From: Plazaster borealis
Lineage: Eukaryota > Echinodermata > Asteroidea > Forcipulatida > Labidiasteridae
Length of the DNA stretch: 64,000 nt
Direction: 5' to 3'
Assembly: GCA_021014325.1 (NCBI GenBank)
Contig: CM037476.1
Location: 16,466,827-16,530,826, forward strand
Position 1 is the stretch's first letter, and each line of letters opens with the position of its first letter. This document shows positions 34,560 through 44,802 of the stretch, one piece after another. Both the position numbers and the translations under genes were made by a program. The notes beneath the pieces were generated by a model that worked only from the letters and a program-made list of their open reading frames with translations, was not told where the DNA came from and did no database searches.

Positions 34560-35318
34560 AAAAAATTATACGTTTGAAAAGAGCATATAATCTATGCTTT
34601 AATGCTGTTAAAACCCCTCAAAAAAACCTAATTTTAACCCCTTTTGGATGTTATTTATTGGTAAAGAAGTTGCCAATATAAAATAAGATATATTTTGGCA
34701 TTTGAATTTACAAACAAAAATATTTTTGAAAATAACACCCATGTTGGCCTGTTTAGGCTGTTTCTATAATGATATTTCTGACAAACGACTCCCTTAGCTT
34801 GATCGCATCACATGGGCCTATATTATAATTTAAGCCAATTATATCCTACATTTTAACATTATCTTTGTGCACTTTATATACAATGTAAGAATTCATCAAA
34901 GGACTAAACCTGAATCTTCATCAAGTAAACTCTCATAAAAATAGCTTAAATACATACTTTTTTTGGCTAAAACAGAAATGACAATCTTAATACAACAGCA
35001 TATTGTTTTGTTCACAGATTGCACAATTCATAATATTGAATAATTATTAAGTGTATTTTTGTTACACACTGAAAACGTTCTCACATATCAATCATTTGAC
35101 AATTAATGAATACATTATTAATTTGATTTTGTTTAAAGCCCAATCAGCAGCATACGGCGCATACATTACTTATAGTTATAAATATTGGCCCTCACACAAT
35201 GTAACGTGATTAGTTTAAGTAATAAACCACAAGGGAAACTCACTGGGTTATTATAAATCATTTTTCGGGTGAACACAGAATAATTGTGTTGTTTGAAGCT
35301 TTGCATGGTGTGGACAAA
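34560..35318. other. No recognisable feature
   Basis: AT-rich DNA without ORFs of note, repeats or tRNA-like boxes. Confidence 0.5.
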
Positions 35319-35532
35319 TAAGAAGTAACTAAAAATAAATAGTAAACTTGCGGGTACAACCATGTGTAAAAACTCTTTTTGTGGGAGTGTTGGCTCTGAA
35401 AGACTAGCAGAGTATAATGTTCGAAACATCGAGACCCCACCGGCTCTTTTCAGAGCCAACAAACCTCCCACAAAAGAGTTTTTACACATGGTTGTACCCG
35501 CAAGTTTACTATTTATTATTAGTTACTTCTTA
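35319..35532. mobile_element. Complete palindromic MITE, 'ggctcttttcagagcc' family
   Basis: About 70-bp inverted arms: 'taagaagtaact', 'aatagtaaacttgcgggtac' and 'aaccatgtgtaaaaactctt' mirrored by their reverse complements ending at 'agttacttctta'. The unpaired centre includes 'gttcgaaacatcgagacc'. Explains the fragments at 9899 and 17395. Confidence 0.85.
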
Positions 35533-35540
35533 CAGAAAAA

Positions 35541-35619
35541 TTTATTAGAGCGGGATTTGCACCTGTGGCGTCCAAGTTTTTGTGCCGGTGTTCTACCGAC
35601 TGAGTTTATTACAGCCCTA
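35541..35619 (-). mobile_element. tRNA-like SINE head (-)
   Basis: Minus strand: 'ctcagtcggtagaacacc', then 'caggtgcaaatcccgct' and 'ctaataaatttt'. Directly abuts the preceding palindrome. Confidence 0.65.
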
Positions 35620-35699
35620 TTTTATCAATATATTTGATCTGGTAACTTCTGACTGGCGGCCCACAAAGATATTAACAAAATAGGGAGACAGTCATCATA

Positions 35700-35773
35700 G
35701 GGCTAGTTAGCTCAGTTGGCAGAGCACCGGCACGTAAACATGGAGGCCGCAGGTTCAAATCCTGCTCTAGTCA
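35700..35773 (+). mobile_element. tRNA-like SINE head (+), best-preserved copy
   Basis: 'ggctagttagctcagttggc' gives an intact D arm (GCTC...GAGC) and A box. 'ccgcaggttcaaatcctgc' gives an intact T arm and B box, and 6 of 7 acceptor positions can pair (GGCTAGT with TCTAGTC). The anticodon stem is poor and position 33 is not T, so this is a SINE head rather than a working tRNA gene. Confidence 0.7.
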
Positions 35774-36829
35774 ATTTTTTCTTACTCTTTTGGACCTTGT
35801 ATATCTCCCATGTACTGTCTGACTCTACTCTACTTTATAAAGTACTAAATGTGCGCCAAAACAAAAATGATAAATACTGTGCTTTAAACCTAGCGGTACT
35901 TTTATTGGAAGCATGATTGTGTGGTGACTGCTCCATGTTCTGACGCCCCTATATTCTGATAACTCCTTTTGATCCACATGCTAGGGTTAGACTAAGGTAA
36001 GGGTTAGAATTAGGATTAAAAATACATAGGGGTGTCGGAACAAAAAGGTGTCGGGACATAGGGGTGTCAGAATATCGGTGTGTAACCGATTGTATACACA
36101 CCTGGGCTAAGGCACAAAAACAATTACGCCCACTAGAAAAAGGTTGCAGCCAAAATACCTTGTCATAACATGTACCATCTGTAACTGGTTTCCTGCTTGT
36201 ATTTGCTTAGCAGAAAACATGTAAAGCACTACAGTCTGCTTTTAGCAGGTCTATGTTATTGGGCCGAGGGCAGACCTTTGTCCGTCCAAATTTAAGGGCG
36301 GACCTTAGTCTGCCAAATTTACAGATGTTGGGCGCTGTGATTCGCCAAGAAAATATCTTTGGAGGTGGCTGGGACAGAAAAATTGCCTTGGAAAGGGAAG
36401 GGTGGGGGCAGCTCAAGTTAAATGCAAAATCAAATGATAATACAGAGCAGCAGGTTTTGGGGGTGTGCCAACATCCCCCCCAACCTCCATACACACATTG
36501 TTAAGCCCTAACTAGCAAAAATGTACCATCATTCATGCAAAAAAGTGTCGCAGCCTAATGTCTTTAAATTAAGTAATGACGTTACCATTTGTTCCTTATA
36601 AGGTCACACCAAAACGATGTGACAACTAGTACTGAGTTTTTTTAAAGCACACAAAAAATACATAGAATTTGTACAAGTACACTTACAAACAATTTATGAA
36701 TTTGTTTTCCCTCTTCGATTTCATCTTAAACAGACAGGTCAAACAATGACTCTGCTCTACCAACAGAGGGCTCCAACCATCATGAGAATTTACTGTTCAT
36801 GTGTCCAGTGCAAATGATTTAGCTCTGCA
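35774..36829. other. No supported gene; short repeats
   Basis: 35935-36090 holds an inverted-looking 'cgcccctatattctgat' and 'aggggtgtcagaatat' pair around 'gggttag' copies. 36148-36262 resembles a decayed family C MITE. Confidence 0.4.
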
Positions 36830-36830
36830 G

Positions 36831-37038
36831 GCCGCGTGTCACACGAGGCAATTTACAGGCAACCAGTTCCAAGCATTCTCCGATAAGAAAAATTCAATCA
36901 CATTTCAGTTTTCTCATTATTTTCCTGGGGATAGTGAGTTACAGCCAGAAGAATGTCTCTTGTGCTGTCGAAGTGTTCCTTGTGCATGCAGTGCAGCTGG
37001 TTGCCTCAGAGTTCAAAATTACCTTGTGTGACATGGCC
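36831..37038. mobile_element. MITE with 'gtgtcacacgaggcaattt' ends
   Basis: 'gccgcgtgtcacacgaggc' at the left is mirrored by 'accttgtgtgacatggcc' at the right, about 208 bp. The 76-codon ORF across it is incidental. A family C fragment follows at 37041-37147. Confidence 0.65.
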
Positions 37039-37149
37039 TTATAAGCAGAAATTATTGCTTAACAATTTTCTGCTAAGCAATGATAAGCAGGGAACCAGTC
37101 AGAAACTGAGCACCTGACATGGTATATCGGTTGGTAACTGTTTTCCAGT

Positions 37150-37924
37150 GCAGACAATTGTGGACAGGGTCCTTGATGCAATGAGTCACAACAATTTTTA
37201 GAAACGGCAAATTTTGACAGTTTACATCAATACATCACAGCCACACAATGTGCTGATATAGTGCTGAGAATATATACGGCGTCACAAGCTCATTGCATGT
37301 GTAACATTATTCAATGTGTTAAGAGCTTATTTATTATTGAAAATATGACAAAAGAGAAGATGCTATCGTTGATGTGTATTCAGAAGTATTAGTCAAGCGG
37401 AGATAATTTTGCACATGATATCTTTAAACAACCATTTTTTTGAAAACAAAACAACCGATTTCTTACATTTTTTCACCACTATTATGCTCAACAGTCACCA
37501 CTGTCATAAAATAGAAAAATAATTGTGAAAGCTTATAAGTAAGTAGGTGAAAATGGCTGTCAAAAGTGGGTACACTTTTTTTTGAACCACTCTGTATTGT
37601 GACCACAATCAGGTAGTATCGGTAAAGAAATATGGTGTTGCATTCCAGGCAACTTTAATAAAGTATGTTTAATGAAATCATCGTCTTTAAAGAAGAAATA
37701 CCTAAATAACTGTACTGGAATTTCTACAATGTAGTAAGTCAGGCTCTCTGCTTGTTGAAAGTATGGGAATTGGAATACATGAAAAATGTTCCTCAAATCC
37801 ATGAAATACCATCTATTTTACCCTTCTACTTTTGGTAAACATTTTCCAGCGAGGGACCAACTGTTTGAAGCCATTCATCAACACTGATTTTGTGTGGTGG
37901 TACAACTGTGCACAGAACAAACTG
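37150..37924. other. No supported gene
   Basis: Unassigned AT-rich DNA between the MITE cluster and the minisatellite. Confidence 0.4.
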
Positions 37925-38520
37925 TGGACTGCGTATAAAATGTACATTCACCACACGATATCATATTGCATGCTGGCATAGTTTATCTATCATTCAAAAC
38001 CACAATGGATGATATTGAACGGTCAGACAGTAGGAGGGTTGACTATGTGTTCTGTGTAGATCTATGCATTCATCACATGATGATATTATTATGGGCCAGC
38101 ATATAGTGCATCTGTAATTCATAACCACTGTGGATGATATTAAATGGTCAAACAGTAGGAGGGTTGACTGTGTACTGTGTAGATGCATTCACCACATGAT
38201 ATCGTATTGCAAGCCGACACAGTTTATCTATAATTCATAACCACTGTGGATGATATTAAATGGTCAAACAGTAGGAGGGTTGATTGTGTACTGTGTAGAT
38301 GCATTCACCACATGATATCGTATTGCAAGCCGACACAGTTTATCTATAATTCATAACCACTGTGGATGATATTGAATGGTCAAACAGTGGGAGTGTTGAC
38401 TGTGTACTGTGTAGATGCATTCACCACATGATATCGAATTGCAAGCCGACATAATTTATCTATAATTCATAACCACTGTGGTTGATATTCAATGGTCAAA
38501 CAGTAGGGGGGTTATAATCC
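37925..38520 (+). repeat. 116-bp minisatellite, about five units
   Basis: 'agatgcattcaccacatgat' recurs at 38181, 38297 and 38413, exactly 116 bp apart. Each unit also has 'aattcataaccactg', 'ggatgatatt' and 'ggtcaaacagtaggagggtt'. The upstream units (from about 37925) are more diverged. It ends about 130 bp beyond the amidase stop codon. Confidence 0.9.
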
Positions 38521-38650
38521 TATTAGTGAAACATAACATAAATGACAACCGCTGCTTTTTCTCAATCTTACTTGATGGGCTGAAACTGAATATTGTTCAG
38601 TCTGAAGACCGACCCCTTCTAGCTTTATTACTAAGAGGAATGGATGGATT

Positions 38651-39274
38651 TTAAGCCCTGCTTTGCTCTATAGTCTCATGGTAGATTCCCATTCCCACGG
38701 GAGCCGTCCACCCACCAAACCCCTTCTCTAACTCCCTAGCGACAGCCAACGTCAAATGATCATTGTATCTATTGGCAGCTACCTGGATACCCAGTGGGAG
38801 TCCCTGGGCGCTCAAGCCCAGCGGTACCTGCGTAGTGGGTAAACTCAGTATATTGAAGGTACCAGTATAGGCGAAGTTACACGGGTACAAGAAGGGGGCG
38901 TTGTGGAAGGGTGCCAGCTTGGGGTGAGAGGGGCAGAGGAGCACCCCGTCCTCCCCGAGGATGTTCTCGATCTCCTCGCGGAATCTCTGGAGCTTGTCCA
39001 GGAGGCGTTTGGTGCGTTCCGGCATCAGTTTATCCAGTCCCTCGATCATGCCCAGCACGATCGCCGGCACGGTGTGGTTGGACATCCCAAACGCTCTCTT
39101 GACGCCCTCCCAGAAGGGGTACACTTCAGGCCCGTTGTTACCCAAGAGGTGAGTGAACCTTTCGTTGTCGATGGTGGACATCATGCTGAACCACATGTCG
39201 ACAGAGTACTTCAACCGATGAAGCTGGATACGCTGGACGGTGACCCCAAGTGACGTCTCCAAGTATGTGCGGAC
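38651..39274 (-). CDS. FAAH2: FAAH2-like amidase, exon 6 (C-terminal, residues 329-535)
   Basis: Final exon of the six-exon gene. The acceptor reads 'tatgactag' before GTC at 39274, phase 0, and the stop TAA is at 38651-38653. It contains the family's C-terminal signature: 'CPSHPKLAPFHN', then 'FAYTGTFNILSLPTTQVPLG' and 'GLPLGIQVAANRYNDHLTLA', ending with the 'ELEKGFGGW' helix. In the amidase-signature family this half completes the alpha/beta/alpha core and lines the acyl channel. An AATAAA on the minus strand (38629-38624) lies about 20 bp past the stop and could be a polyadenylation signal, though it is close. The ORF is intact. Confidence 0.95.
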   Translation of the reverse strand, partial: VRTYLETSLGVTVQRIQLHRLKYSVDMWFSMMSTIDNERFTHLLGNNGPEVYPFWEGVKRAFGMSNHTVPAIVLGMIEGLDKLMPERTKRLLDKLQRFREEIENILGEDGVLLCPSHPKLAPFHNAPFLYPCNFAYTGTFNILSLPTTQVPLGLSAQGLPLGIQVAANRYNDHLTLAVARELEKGFGGWTAPVGMGIYHETIEQSRA

Positions 39275-40440
39275 CTAGTCATAAACAAGGGATGGTATTT
39301 AGGGGTCTTGTCTAAATTAATCCAGGACAGGTAGTCGGATAACAATTCTCCGATGTAAATTTTTTGTTGGATTTCCGTCGGACTGTATTTCTATGAGAGA
39401 CATGGTTTCACTTGCTGAAAGGCACACAGTTCTCTGATGCACAAAAGACATGCCCTTTGCCAATGCACCCCGCTGAGCGCTCTGCGGTTTGACTGGCTGA
39501 TTAAATGTAGTATCAACAAGCTTGCAATTTAGGAGCGATCTGGAAGGTTTGGAGGTCATTATATTTAACTAATAAGATGTGTAGTGTGATTTTTTAGTGA
39601 GACATATAGAGACCCCCTGCTTGTTTTCCAGTAGATAGCGATCTAAGTCTCTGCGGTTTGTAAACAAATGTAACCCCAGGCACTGTGAACTTCTCCCATG
39701 TTTTCTCCGACACCCAATTTCAAACAAGGCAAGTTAACTGCGGGTAAAAAACCTTGTCCTGGACAGTACTTTTTCCGCTGGTTGTCCTGGACTAATTTTG
39801 ACAAGGTCCCTTAACTAGCAGTGTCCAGAGTCGTTCAAATCGGTCTAGTTTAGGGACTGTATAATGGCAGGAGAATGCTTTTGTATTGGTTACAACACAC
39901 CACATGACGTTGAAATGACCATGGTGAAAGTGGATTGCTATGATGGATTAGGGACAGGTCCTTGTAATGGTTGAAGGTAATAAGTCAACTCGCCTACTTA
40001 TTACTTTTTTCAATGTAACTTTCCCTTATTATAACAAACTATGCAAAGTGCAATGATATCAAAAAGCCGATTGTCATTTTGACTAGAAGTATTTCTCATT
40101 TTTTGCCATATTAACCCTTTAATGCACCATTTATATTAGTGATAAATTGATCATATGGACACATTAATTGTTTACTTGTTTTTTGCAAATGGCGACCCCC
40201 CCCCCCCCCCAAAAAAAAAAAACAGGTCACAATAGCACCCTCAAGAGTCGTCTTTCCCATTCTGAAAACTGTGTGGCTGTGCAATCTTTATTTTTTTTCA
40301 TTTTACGATTTTTCTGAAGGGATTTAAACCGGTGGCCAGTGACTGGTCGGCGCGTGAAAGAGTTAATTATTAAACAATGATTTATAAAGCAATCCTTCGT
40401 CCCCAACTCCATTCATGTATTTAACACATCAGCTGTATGA
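39275..40440. other. Amidase intron 5, distal part: no second feature
   Basis: Only a poly(C)/poly(A) junction at about 40198-40221 and short ORFs without support. Confidence 0.4.
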
Positions 40441-40682
40441 GTAAATAGGAGGTACTCATTTGTAGATTTTCCCGTTCATTGTAAAACTTTGTAACTTTTC
40501 TCGTATTGAAGTAGATGTTTTATTTGAGTGTATATTTCTGTCCTTTTAATCTGTGTAACGTTGTCTATAAATTATTGTTTCTAACTAAGTGAATGTTCTA
40601 TTTTTAAGTGCCAATGGAAACAAAATTTCTGTATTCTTATGATGCCGACAATAATCAATTCTTATTCTTATTCTTATTCTTA
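40440..40682 (+). mobile_element. LINE 3' UTR-like tail ending in (TTCTTA)n
   Basis: T-rich sequence with 'tgccgacaataatcaattct' and then tandem 'ttcttattc' units, a typical short-repeat end of CR1/L2-type elements. No coding remnant is attached. Inside intron 5 of the amidase gene. Confidence 0.5.
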
Positions 40683-40779
40683 ATTCACTCATCCATCCTC
40701 TTTTTTCCCTTTTTTTTTTCAATACTCTAGTAACTTATTTTTTTTATGCTATTTACTATTCTCTCAATTGTTTTTCTTT

Positions 40780-40900
40780 ATAATTTAAGTGGTCAATTTC
40801 ATCTATTTGATCCATTTTATTCGAATTGTATCAGCCCTTGGGCTGTTTTTATTGAAAATGGTCTTCAATAAACCATTTCATTCAATTCAATTCTTAAATA
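40780..40900 (+). mobile_element. LINE 3' UTR-like tail ending in 'attcaattcaattc'
   Basis: 'gcccttgggctgtttttatt' then 'cttcaataaaccatttc' and a short ATTCA-type tail. It lies next to the preceding tail and stops about 14 bp before the exon 5 donor. Confidence 0.55.
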
Positions 40901-40913
40901 AAAAATCCATTAC

Positions 40914-41170
40914 CTGTTCTTGGGCTTTTTTAAGCTCTGGATCTAGAGCCGAAACAAAGTTCAGCCGAACGTCATCCCCTATGCTGAAATATCTCAGGTT
41001 TCTCAGGTCAACAGCATCGTCCAGTTTGAGTTTAGAGAGACCATAGTTGCCTGCCATAATACGCAGCATGGGCTCCAGGTCAATGGCAAAGCGACACATG
41101 GGTCCAGTACCCAGCATGCAGTCACGCTCCTTGCCCGCTGTGGGGAACTGTCCGGAATTTAGGACCACAC
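40914..41170 (-). CDS. FAAH2: FAAH2-like amidase, exon 5 (residues 243-328)
   Basis: The acceptor 'tcatgtctag' precedes GTGTGGTC; with the G left by exon 4 this restores 'PSPGVVLNSGQFP'. The donor is CAG-GTAATG at 40913. The exon holds 'CMLGTGPMCRFAIDLEPMLR', a conserved stretch of eukaryotic amidases of this type, followed by a variable loop (about residues 285-328). Length 257 nt; it joins exon 6 in phase 0. Confidence 0.93.
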
Positions 41171-41247
41171 CTAGACATGATCATGAATATTCAAATTATT
41201 ATTCTAATCTATGCATAATTTATATGATTACACATCCAACAGCACAA

Positions 41248-41672
41248 TAATAACAATAATAGTGGCTTCTTATATAGCGCACATATCCGTCACTCAGTGA
41301 CGCTCAAGGCGCTTTTAACGATCATTATTTTCCTGCAAGGTATTGTGGAGCTACGTTTTGAAGTATGAGACCAAGTCCTTTACATAGCACCATGTAATGG
41401 TTTACAAGGTGCTGTGGCGCAATATGCTGCCGATCAAACCAGGAACACCGGGGCAAACCCCTTCTCTTTTTGAAAAGTGCACTGGGTTCTTTTACGTGCA
41501 TTACACAACACACGGGACCTACGACTTAACGTCCCATCCGAAGGACGAAGCATGTGGTTAAGTGTCTTGCTTAAGGACAGAAGTGTCACGACTGGGATTC
41601 GAAACCCACACTCTGCTGATCAGAATCACCAGAGCTTGAGTTCGGTGTTCTTATCCGCTCGCCACGACACGC
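41248..41672 (-). mobile_element. Leu-tRNA-headed SINE (-), essentially full length
   Basis: Minus strand from 41672: 'ggcgtgtcgtggcgagcgg' head, 'gggtttcgaatcccagtc' B-box area, the shared body, 'gcaccttgtaaaccattaca', 'cttgagcgtcactgagtgac' and 'tatataagaagcc', ending in an ATTATTGTTATT tail. Confidence 0.8.
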
Positions 41673-41689
41673 CACTAACAGAATGAATA

Positions 41690-41857
41690 GAGAAGAAATG
41701 TTCAGTTTTAGATGTGGGAGGAAAACCCCAATGGGGGAAAACCCACGCAATCAGGTAGGGACTGAAAACCCAATCCACATGCAAGCCTTTGGTCTGAGGT
41801 GGGATTCGAACCGGGGTGCACAGAGGTGAAAGGCAGGGAAAGAAACCACTGAAGGTG
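41690..41857 (-). mobile_element. Second tRNA-like SINE family (-)
   Basis: Minus strand: 'agtggtttctttccctgcc', 'caccccggttcgaatcccac' (good B box), 'gcatgtggattgggttttca' and 'gggttttccccca'. It abuts the Leu-tRNA SINE. Confidence 0.75.
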
Positions 41858-41899
41858 GACAAGAAATATTGATAACTATTCCTCACAAATGACAACATC

Positions 41900-42103
41900 T
41901 GTTGCAGAGCTGCCAACATTTGCATCTTCCAATCAGGGAGATTTTGTACCGACAATCAGGGAGATATTTAGAATTACATTCAACATAACAGGGAAAAAGT
42001 TTCCATAATCAGGGAGATTTTCAAATTTGTTCATCAGAATATGAACAGATTTGAGACTTTGAAGACTTTCTGCAGAATCAGGGAGAGTTGCTAGCTCTGC
42101 AAA
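41900..42103 (-). repeat. Inverted copy of the 10290-10445 repeat
   Basis: 'gcagagctgccaacatttgc' at the left and 'gcagaatcagggagagttgc' at the right form an inverted pair, with 'aatcagggagat' repeated three times inside. Confidence 0.65.
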
Positions 42104-42982
42104 ACCAATTGGATTGTAAAATTTGCAGTAGAACAGCTGATTTGGGGTAGGAGGGGAGGTGGGAATTCACATGCTCTATGGCATCTGTATTTCTAGAAAA
42201 ACCAGACCGATATGTATCTTCACTTTCACTGGAATCATGAGTGGAATCCACATGCTTTATAGCATATCTGTAGTCCCCCCCCAAAAAAACCATTTGTGAT
42301 TTTCCATTACGTGATAACACATGTAGTAACCCTACTGCTACTGGCAAGTCAGTCATAATTCCTTGGTAAATCAATGTGGTTTTGAATGAAAAATAAACTA
42401 CACCAGCCTGCAACAATATGATATTGTAAATATATCTACACAGTGCAAACATGTACAGTTAAAGTAGTTATGTAAACAGTTGGGCCTATACTATGCCTGA
42501 TATGTGGCAGGAGGGTGTCCCCCCAAAAAGATATGTTCCAATACGCTCATTATCTATTGTACAGAAAAAGTAGCCCATCGGGCCAGTAAACTGTGCATTT
42601 CACCTGCCCCTAGGAAATTTTAGTAGCCAAAATTTCAAACATGTATTGTCAAAACTTTATCTTTCTGATGTATTAATGGTAGCGATCACCACTGGTTTGG
42701 TCAAATGAAGTTACATGTGTATGCACTCACTCAAAAATATATTAAATCATTTGTAAAATTTATTATGTAAAGAAATATGACCATTATTCAAAAGTAGGTT
42801 GCACAGTTTTTAGTAGCCCACAGGGCAAGTTGAGAGGTGGTGTATACCAGCCCGTTTTTACTAGACAGTGTACGCCATTCTAGTGTTAAGGGTGAGCCCT
42901 GTTGCACTTGTTGTGAAGTGTTTCAAACAAGTGGATGGAGCCTAAGCCAGAACCAAAGCCTATGGAACCAGTTAAACAGTAC
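42104..42982. other. Amidase intron 4: otherwise unassigned
   Basis: Short repeats 'acatgctctatggcatctgt' and 'acatgctttatagcatatct' near 42170 and 42250. 'agtagcccatcgggccagt' near 42570 is echoed at about 42815. No exon. Confidence 0.4.
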
Positions 42983-43102
42983 CTGGACTTGGCTTATGGC
43001 CAAACACACCGTTGAAGAAAGCGGGCATGCGAATACTGCCCCCTATGTCTGACCCGACACCAATCACTGACCCTGCTCCTCCCAGAATGCATCCTTCTCC
43101 TC
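42983..43102 (-). CDS. FAAH2: FAAH2-like amidase, exon 4 (nucleophile exon, residues 203-243)
   Basis: A 120-nt exon with acceptor 'acgcag' and donor CCAG-GTACTG. It encodes the core of the amidase signature: 'GVGSDIGGSIRMPAFFNGVF' then 'GHKPSP'. Ser225 in DIGGSIR corresponds to the acylated nucleophile (Ser230 in human FAAH2). Its spacing is 99 residues from Lys126 and 24 from Ser201, the same as between the human triad residues. The codon for Gly203 is split across the exon 3/4 junction. Confidence 0.95.
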
Positions 43103-43512
43103 CTGCGTGTAAAACACATAAACAAAACCGATCAATCTTTGAAAAAATTAAATTACAAGTATATGATTGAAGATTTTTTTGTTTTTCTTCTCTAAATAAG
43201 ATCGCATTTTTTCTGGGTGGTTGGGGAGGAGGGGTGGGGGGGATTTTAGTTCTTGCATGAACTTTTTCATCTGAAAGTGTACAAGAACAATGAGTAATGC
43301 AACAATCTTTCGCTGAATATCATAAGCACAGTATGATCATCCAATGTTCACTACCAATCTCCTGAATTATGCCAGATACCGGCCTCGCATCGCAGAGTTC
43401 CTTAACCTTAAAGTGCTTTGAACGTGCATACCAGCTCCTTTGAATGTTCCATTTTTATGAATATGGATATGTGAACATGCACTTGGGGTATCATGGTTTT
43501 GAGTGGTCTTAG

Positions 43513-43875
43513 TGGTGTGTCCTGGACTCAAGCGCGAGTGTTCCTGATCAGCAAAGTGAGGGTTTGAGTCCCGGTCTTGACACTTGTGTCCTTAAGCAAG
43601 ACACTTAACCAGTATTGCTTCGTCCTTCGGATAGGACATAAAGCCATTGGTCCTGTGTGATGTGTAATGCACATAAAAAAAACAACAGTGACACTTATTG
43701 CTAAGGCAGTGGCTGCTGAGTGCGCCACAGCACCTTGTAAACCCTTACAAGGCGAGTACATAAATCGGTCTAATAATTAAAAAGCTCAAAAACCTGTCTA
43801 TAAAATGTTGATCTTTGTTGAAGTGCCTTGAGTACCTTATTAGTAGATACATGCACTATATAAGACTTCTGTATT
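43513..43875 (+). mobile_element. Leu-tRNA-headed SINE (+)
   Basis: Degenerate head, 'gggtttgagtcccgg' B box, 'gacacttgtgtccttaagc', 'gtgtaatgcacataaa', and tail 'gccttgagtaccttatta'. Confidence 0.75.
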
Positions 43876-43879
43876 AGTA

Positions 43880-44112
43880 CACCTGACTCAAGAACTGATG
43901 TTGTCAGAGTGTGGGTTCGAGTCCCGGTCTTGACACTTGTGTCCTTGAGCAAGACAAAACCATTACTGCTTTGTCCTTCGGATGGAACATTTAGCTGTAG
44001 GTCCAGAGTGTTGTGTAATGCACATAAAAGAACTGTTTTCCACGGTGTTTCTGGCATTTTTGGCTGCACCTATCACCTTATAAACCCACACAAAGTGCTA
44101 TATCAATGAGTC
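43880..44112 (+). mobile_element. Second Leu-tRNA SINE inserted at the tail of the first (+)
   Basis: Headless start at 'cctgactcaagaactg', then intact B box 'gggttcgagtcccgg' and body, ending 'caatgagtctcataat'. Tandem SINEs of the same orientation suggest insertion into the earlier A/T-rich tail. Confidence 0.7.
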
Positions 44113-44149
44113 TCATAATACAAACAAAGCTCTTTCTTACTGTTGTAAA

Positions 44150-44375
44150 AATAATGAGTGCTTTGATCTGTCTGTCGAGTGAGATAAAGTGCTATAATTA
44201 TCAGAACTGCGTATTATTAGTACTATTTTCATATAGGTATAATGTAAACTCTTCCAATGTATGAACAACAGCAAAACCTTTATAGACAGGCAATCAGTCA
44301 AATATAAAATATTTTCAACAAACACATTGCCATGCTAGGCAAAACATTTTCAAGCAAATTCCTTTGACATCTTGA
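44150..44375. repeat. Interspersed repeat, inverted partner of 27905-28105
   Basis: 'ctttatagacaggcaatcag' and 'caagcaaattcctttgac' are the diverged reverse complement of the earlier copy. It ends about 20 bp before the exon 3 donor. Confidence 0.7.
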
Positions 44376-44397
44376 AGTATCAGCTCAACATACATAC

Positions 44398-44607
44398 CTG
44401 AGCTTCCTCCCACAATCCTCCTGATATCGTAGGGATTGTTTGTACGGCCGTACACAAAGTTTGCCGACTCGTACCACATGCAGAGTTCGCTGACATTGGT
44501 TACGCCCATAATGATGCATCCAGCACGGCGTAGGTTAGCCACTATGGGAGCATCACGATCCGACAACAGACCCTTGCGGTTCACCAGGCCACTGGTGTTC
44601 GGCTGAT
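44398..44607 (-). CDS. FAAH2: FAAH2-like amidase, exon 3 (residues 133-203)
   Basis: Acceptor 'gcag' before ATCAGCC, with the split codon GAT giving Asp133; donor TCAG-GTATGT. It encodes 'SGLVNRKGLLSDRDAPIVAN', 'GVTNVSELCMWYES', 'YGRTNNPYD' and ends in 'RIVGGSSG'. Ser201 is the cis-serine bridging the catalytic Lys and nucleophile. A family A half-MITE (44644-44802) lies 37 bp before the acceptor, and an interspersed repeat (44150-44375) starts just beyond the donor, so mobile DNA hugs both splice sites without breaking them. Confidence 0.95.
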
Positions 44608-44643
44608 CTGCACTCATGATAGCAATAACAACAGAGATGGAGT

Positions 44644-44802
44644 TTTAAAGGGTCTGTATTATGACTCTAAAAATTAATGGCAATAAAACTTTCTTGGTAA
44701 GAAGTACAGCAGCTTTGGATAGTATAATGCATTTGGAGAAACTTTTCACTTCGTAGTACCGCGGTAATGGAAAAACATATTACTTTTTATCCCCCAAAAA
44801 TT
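44644..44802 (-). mobile_element. Half of a family A MITE
   Basis: 'tttaaagggtctgta' to 'tttttatcccccaaaaattg'; the second arm is missing, replaced by unrelated sequence with 'gactcgaacatgatg'. Confidence 0.75.

Noticed and set aside
35700..35773. Genuine tRNA gene
   Set aside because: The anticodon stem does not pair and the loop lacks T33; several diverged copies with shared flanks indicate a SINE.
35985..36025. 'gggttag' copies as interstitial telomeric repeat
   Set aside because: The copies are few, irregular and interrupted, and lie inside a small inverted-repeat structure.
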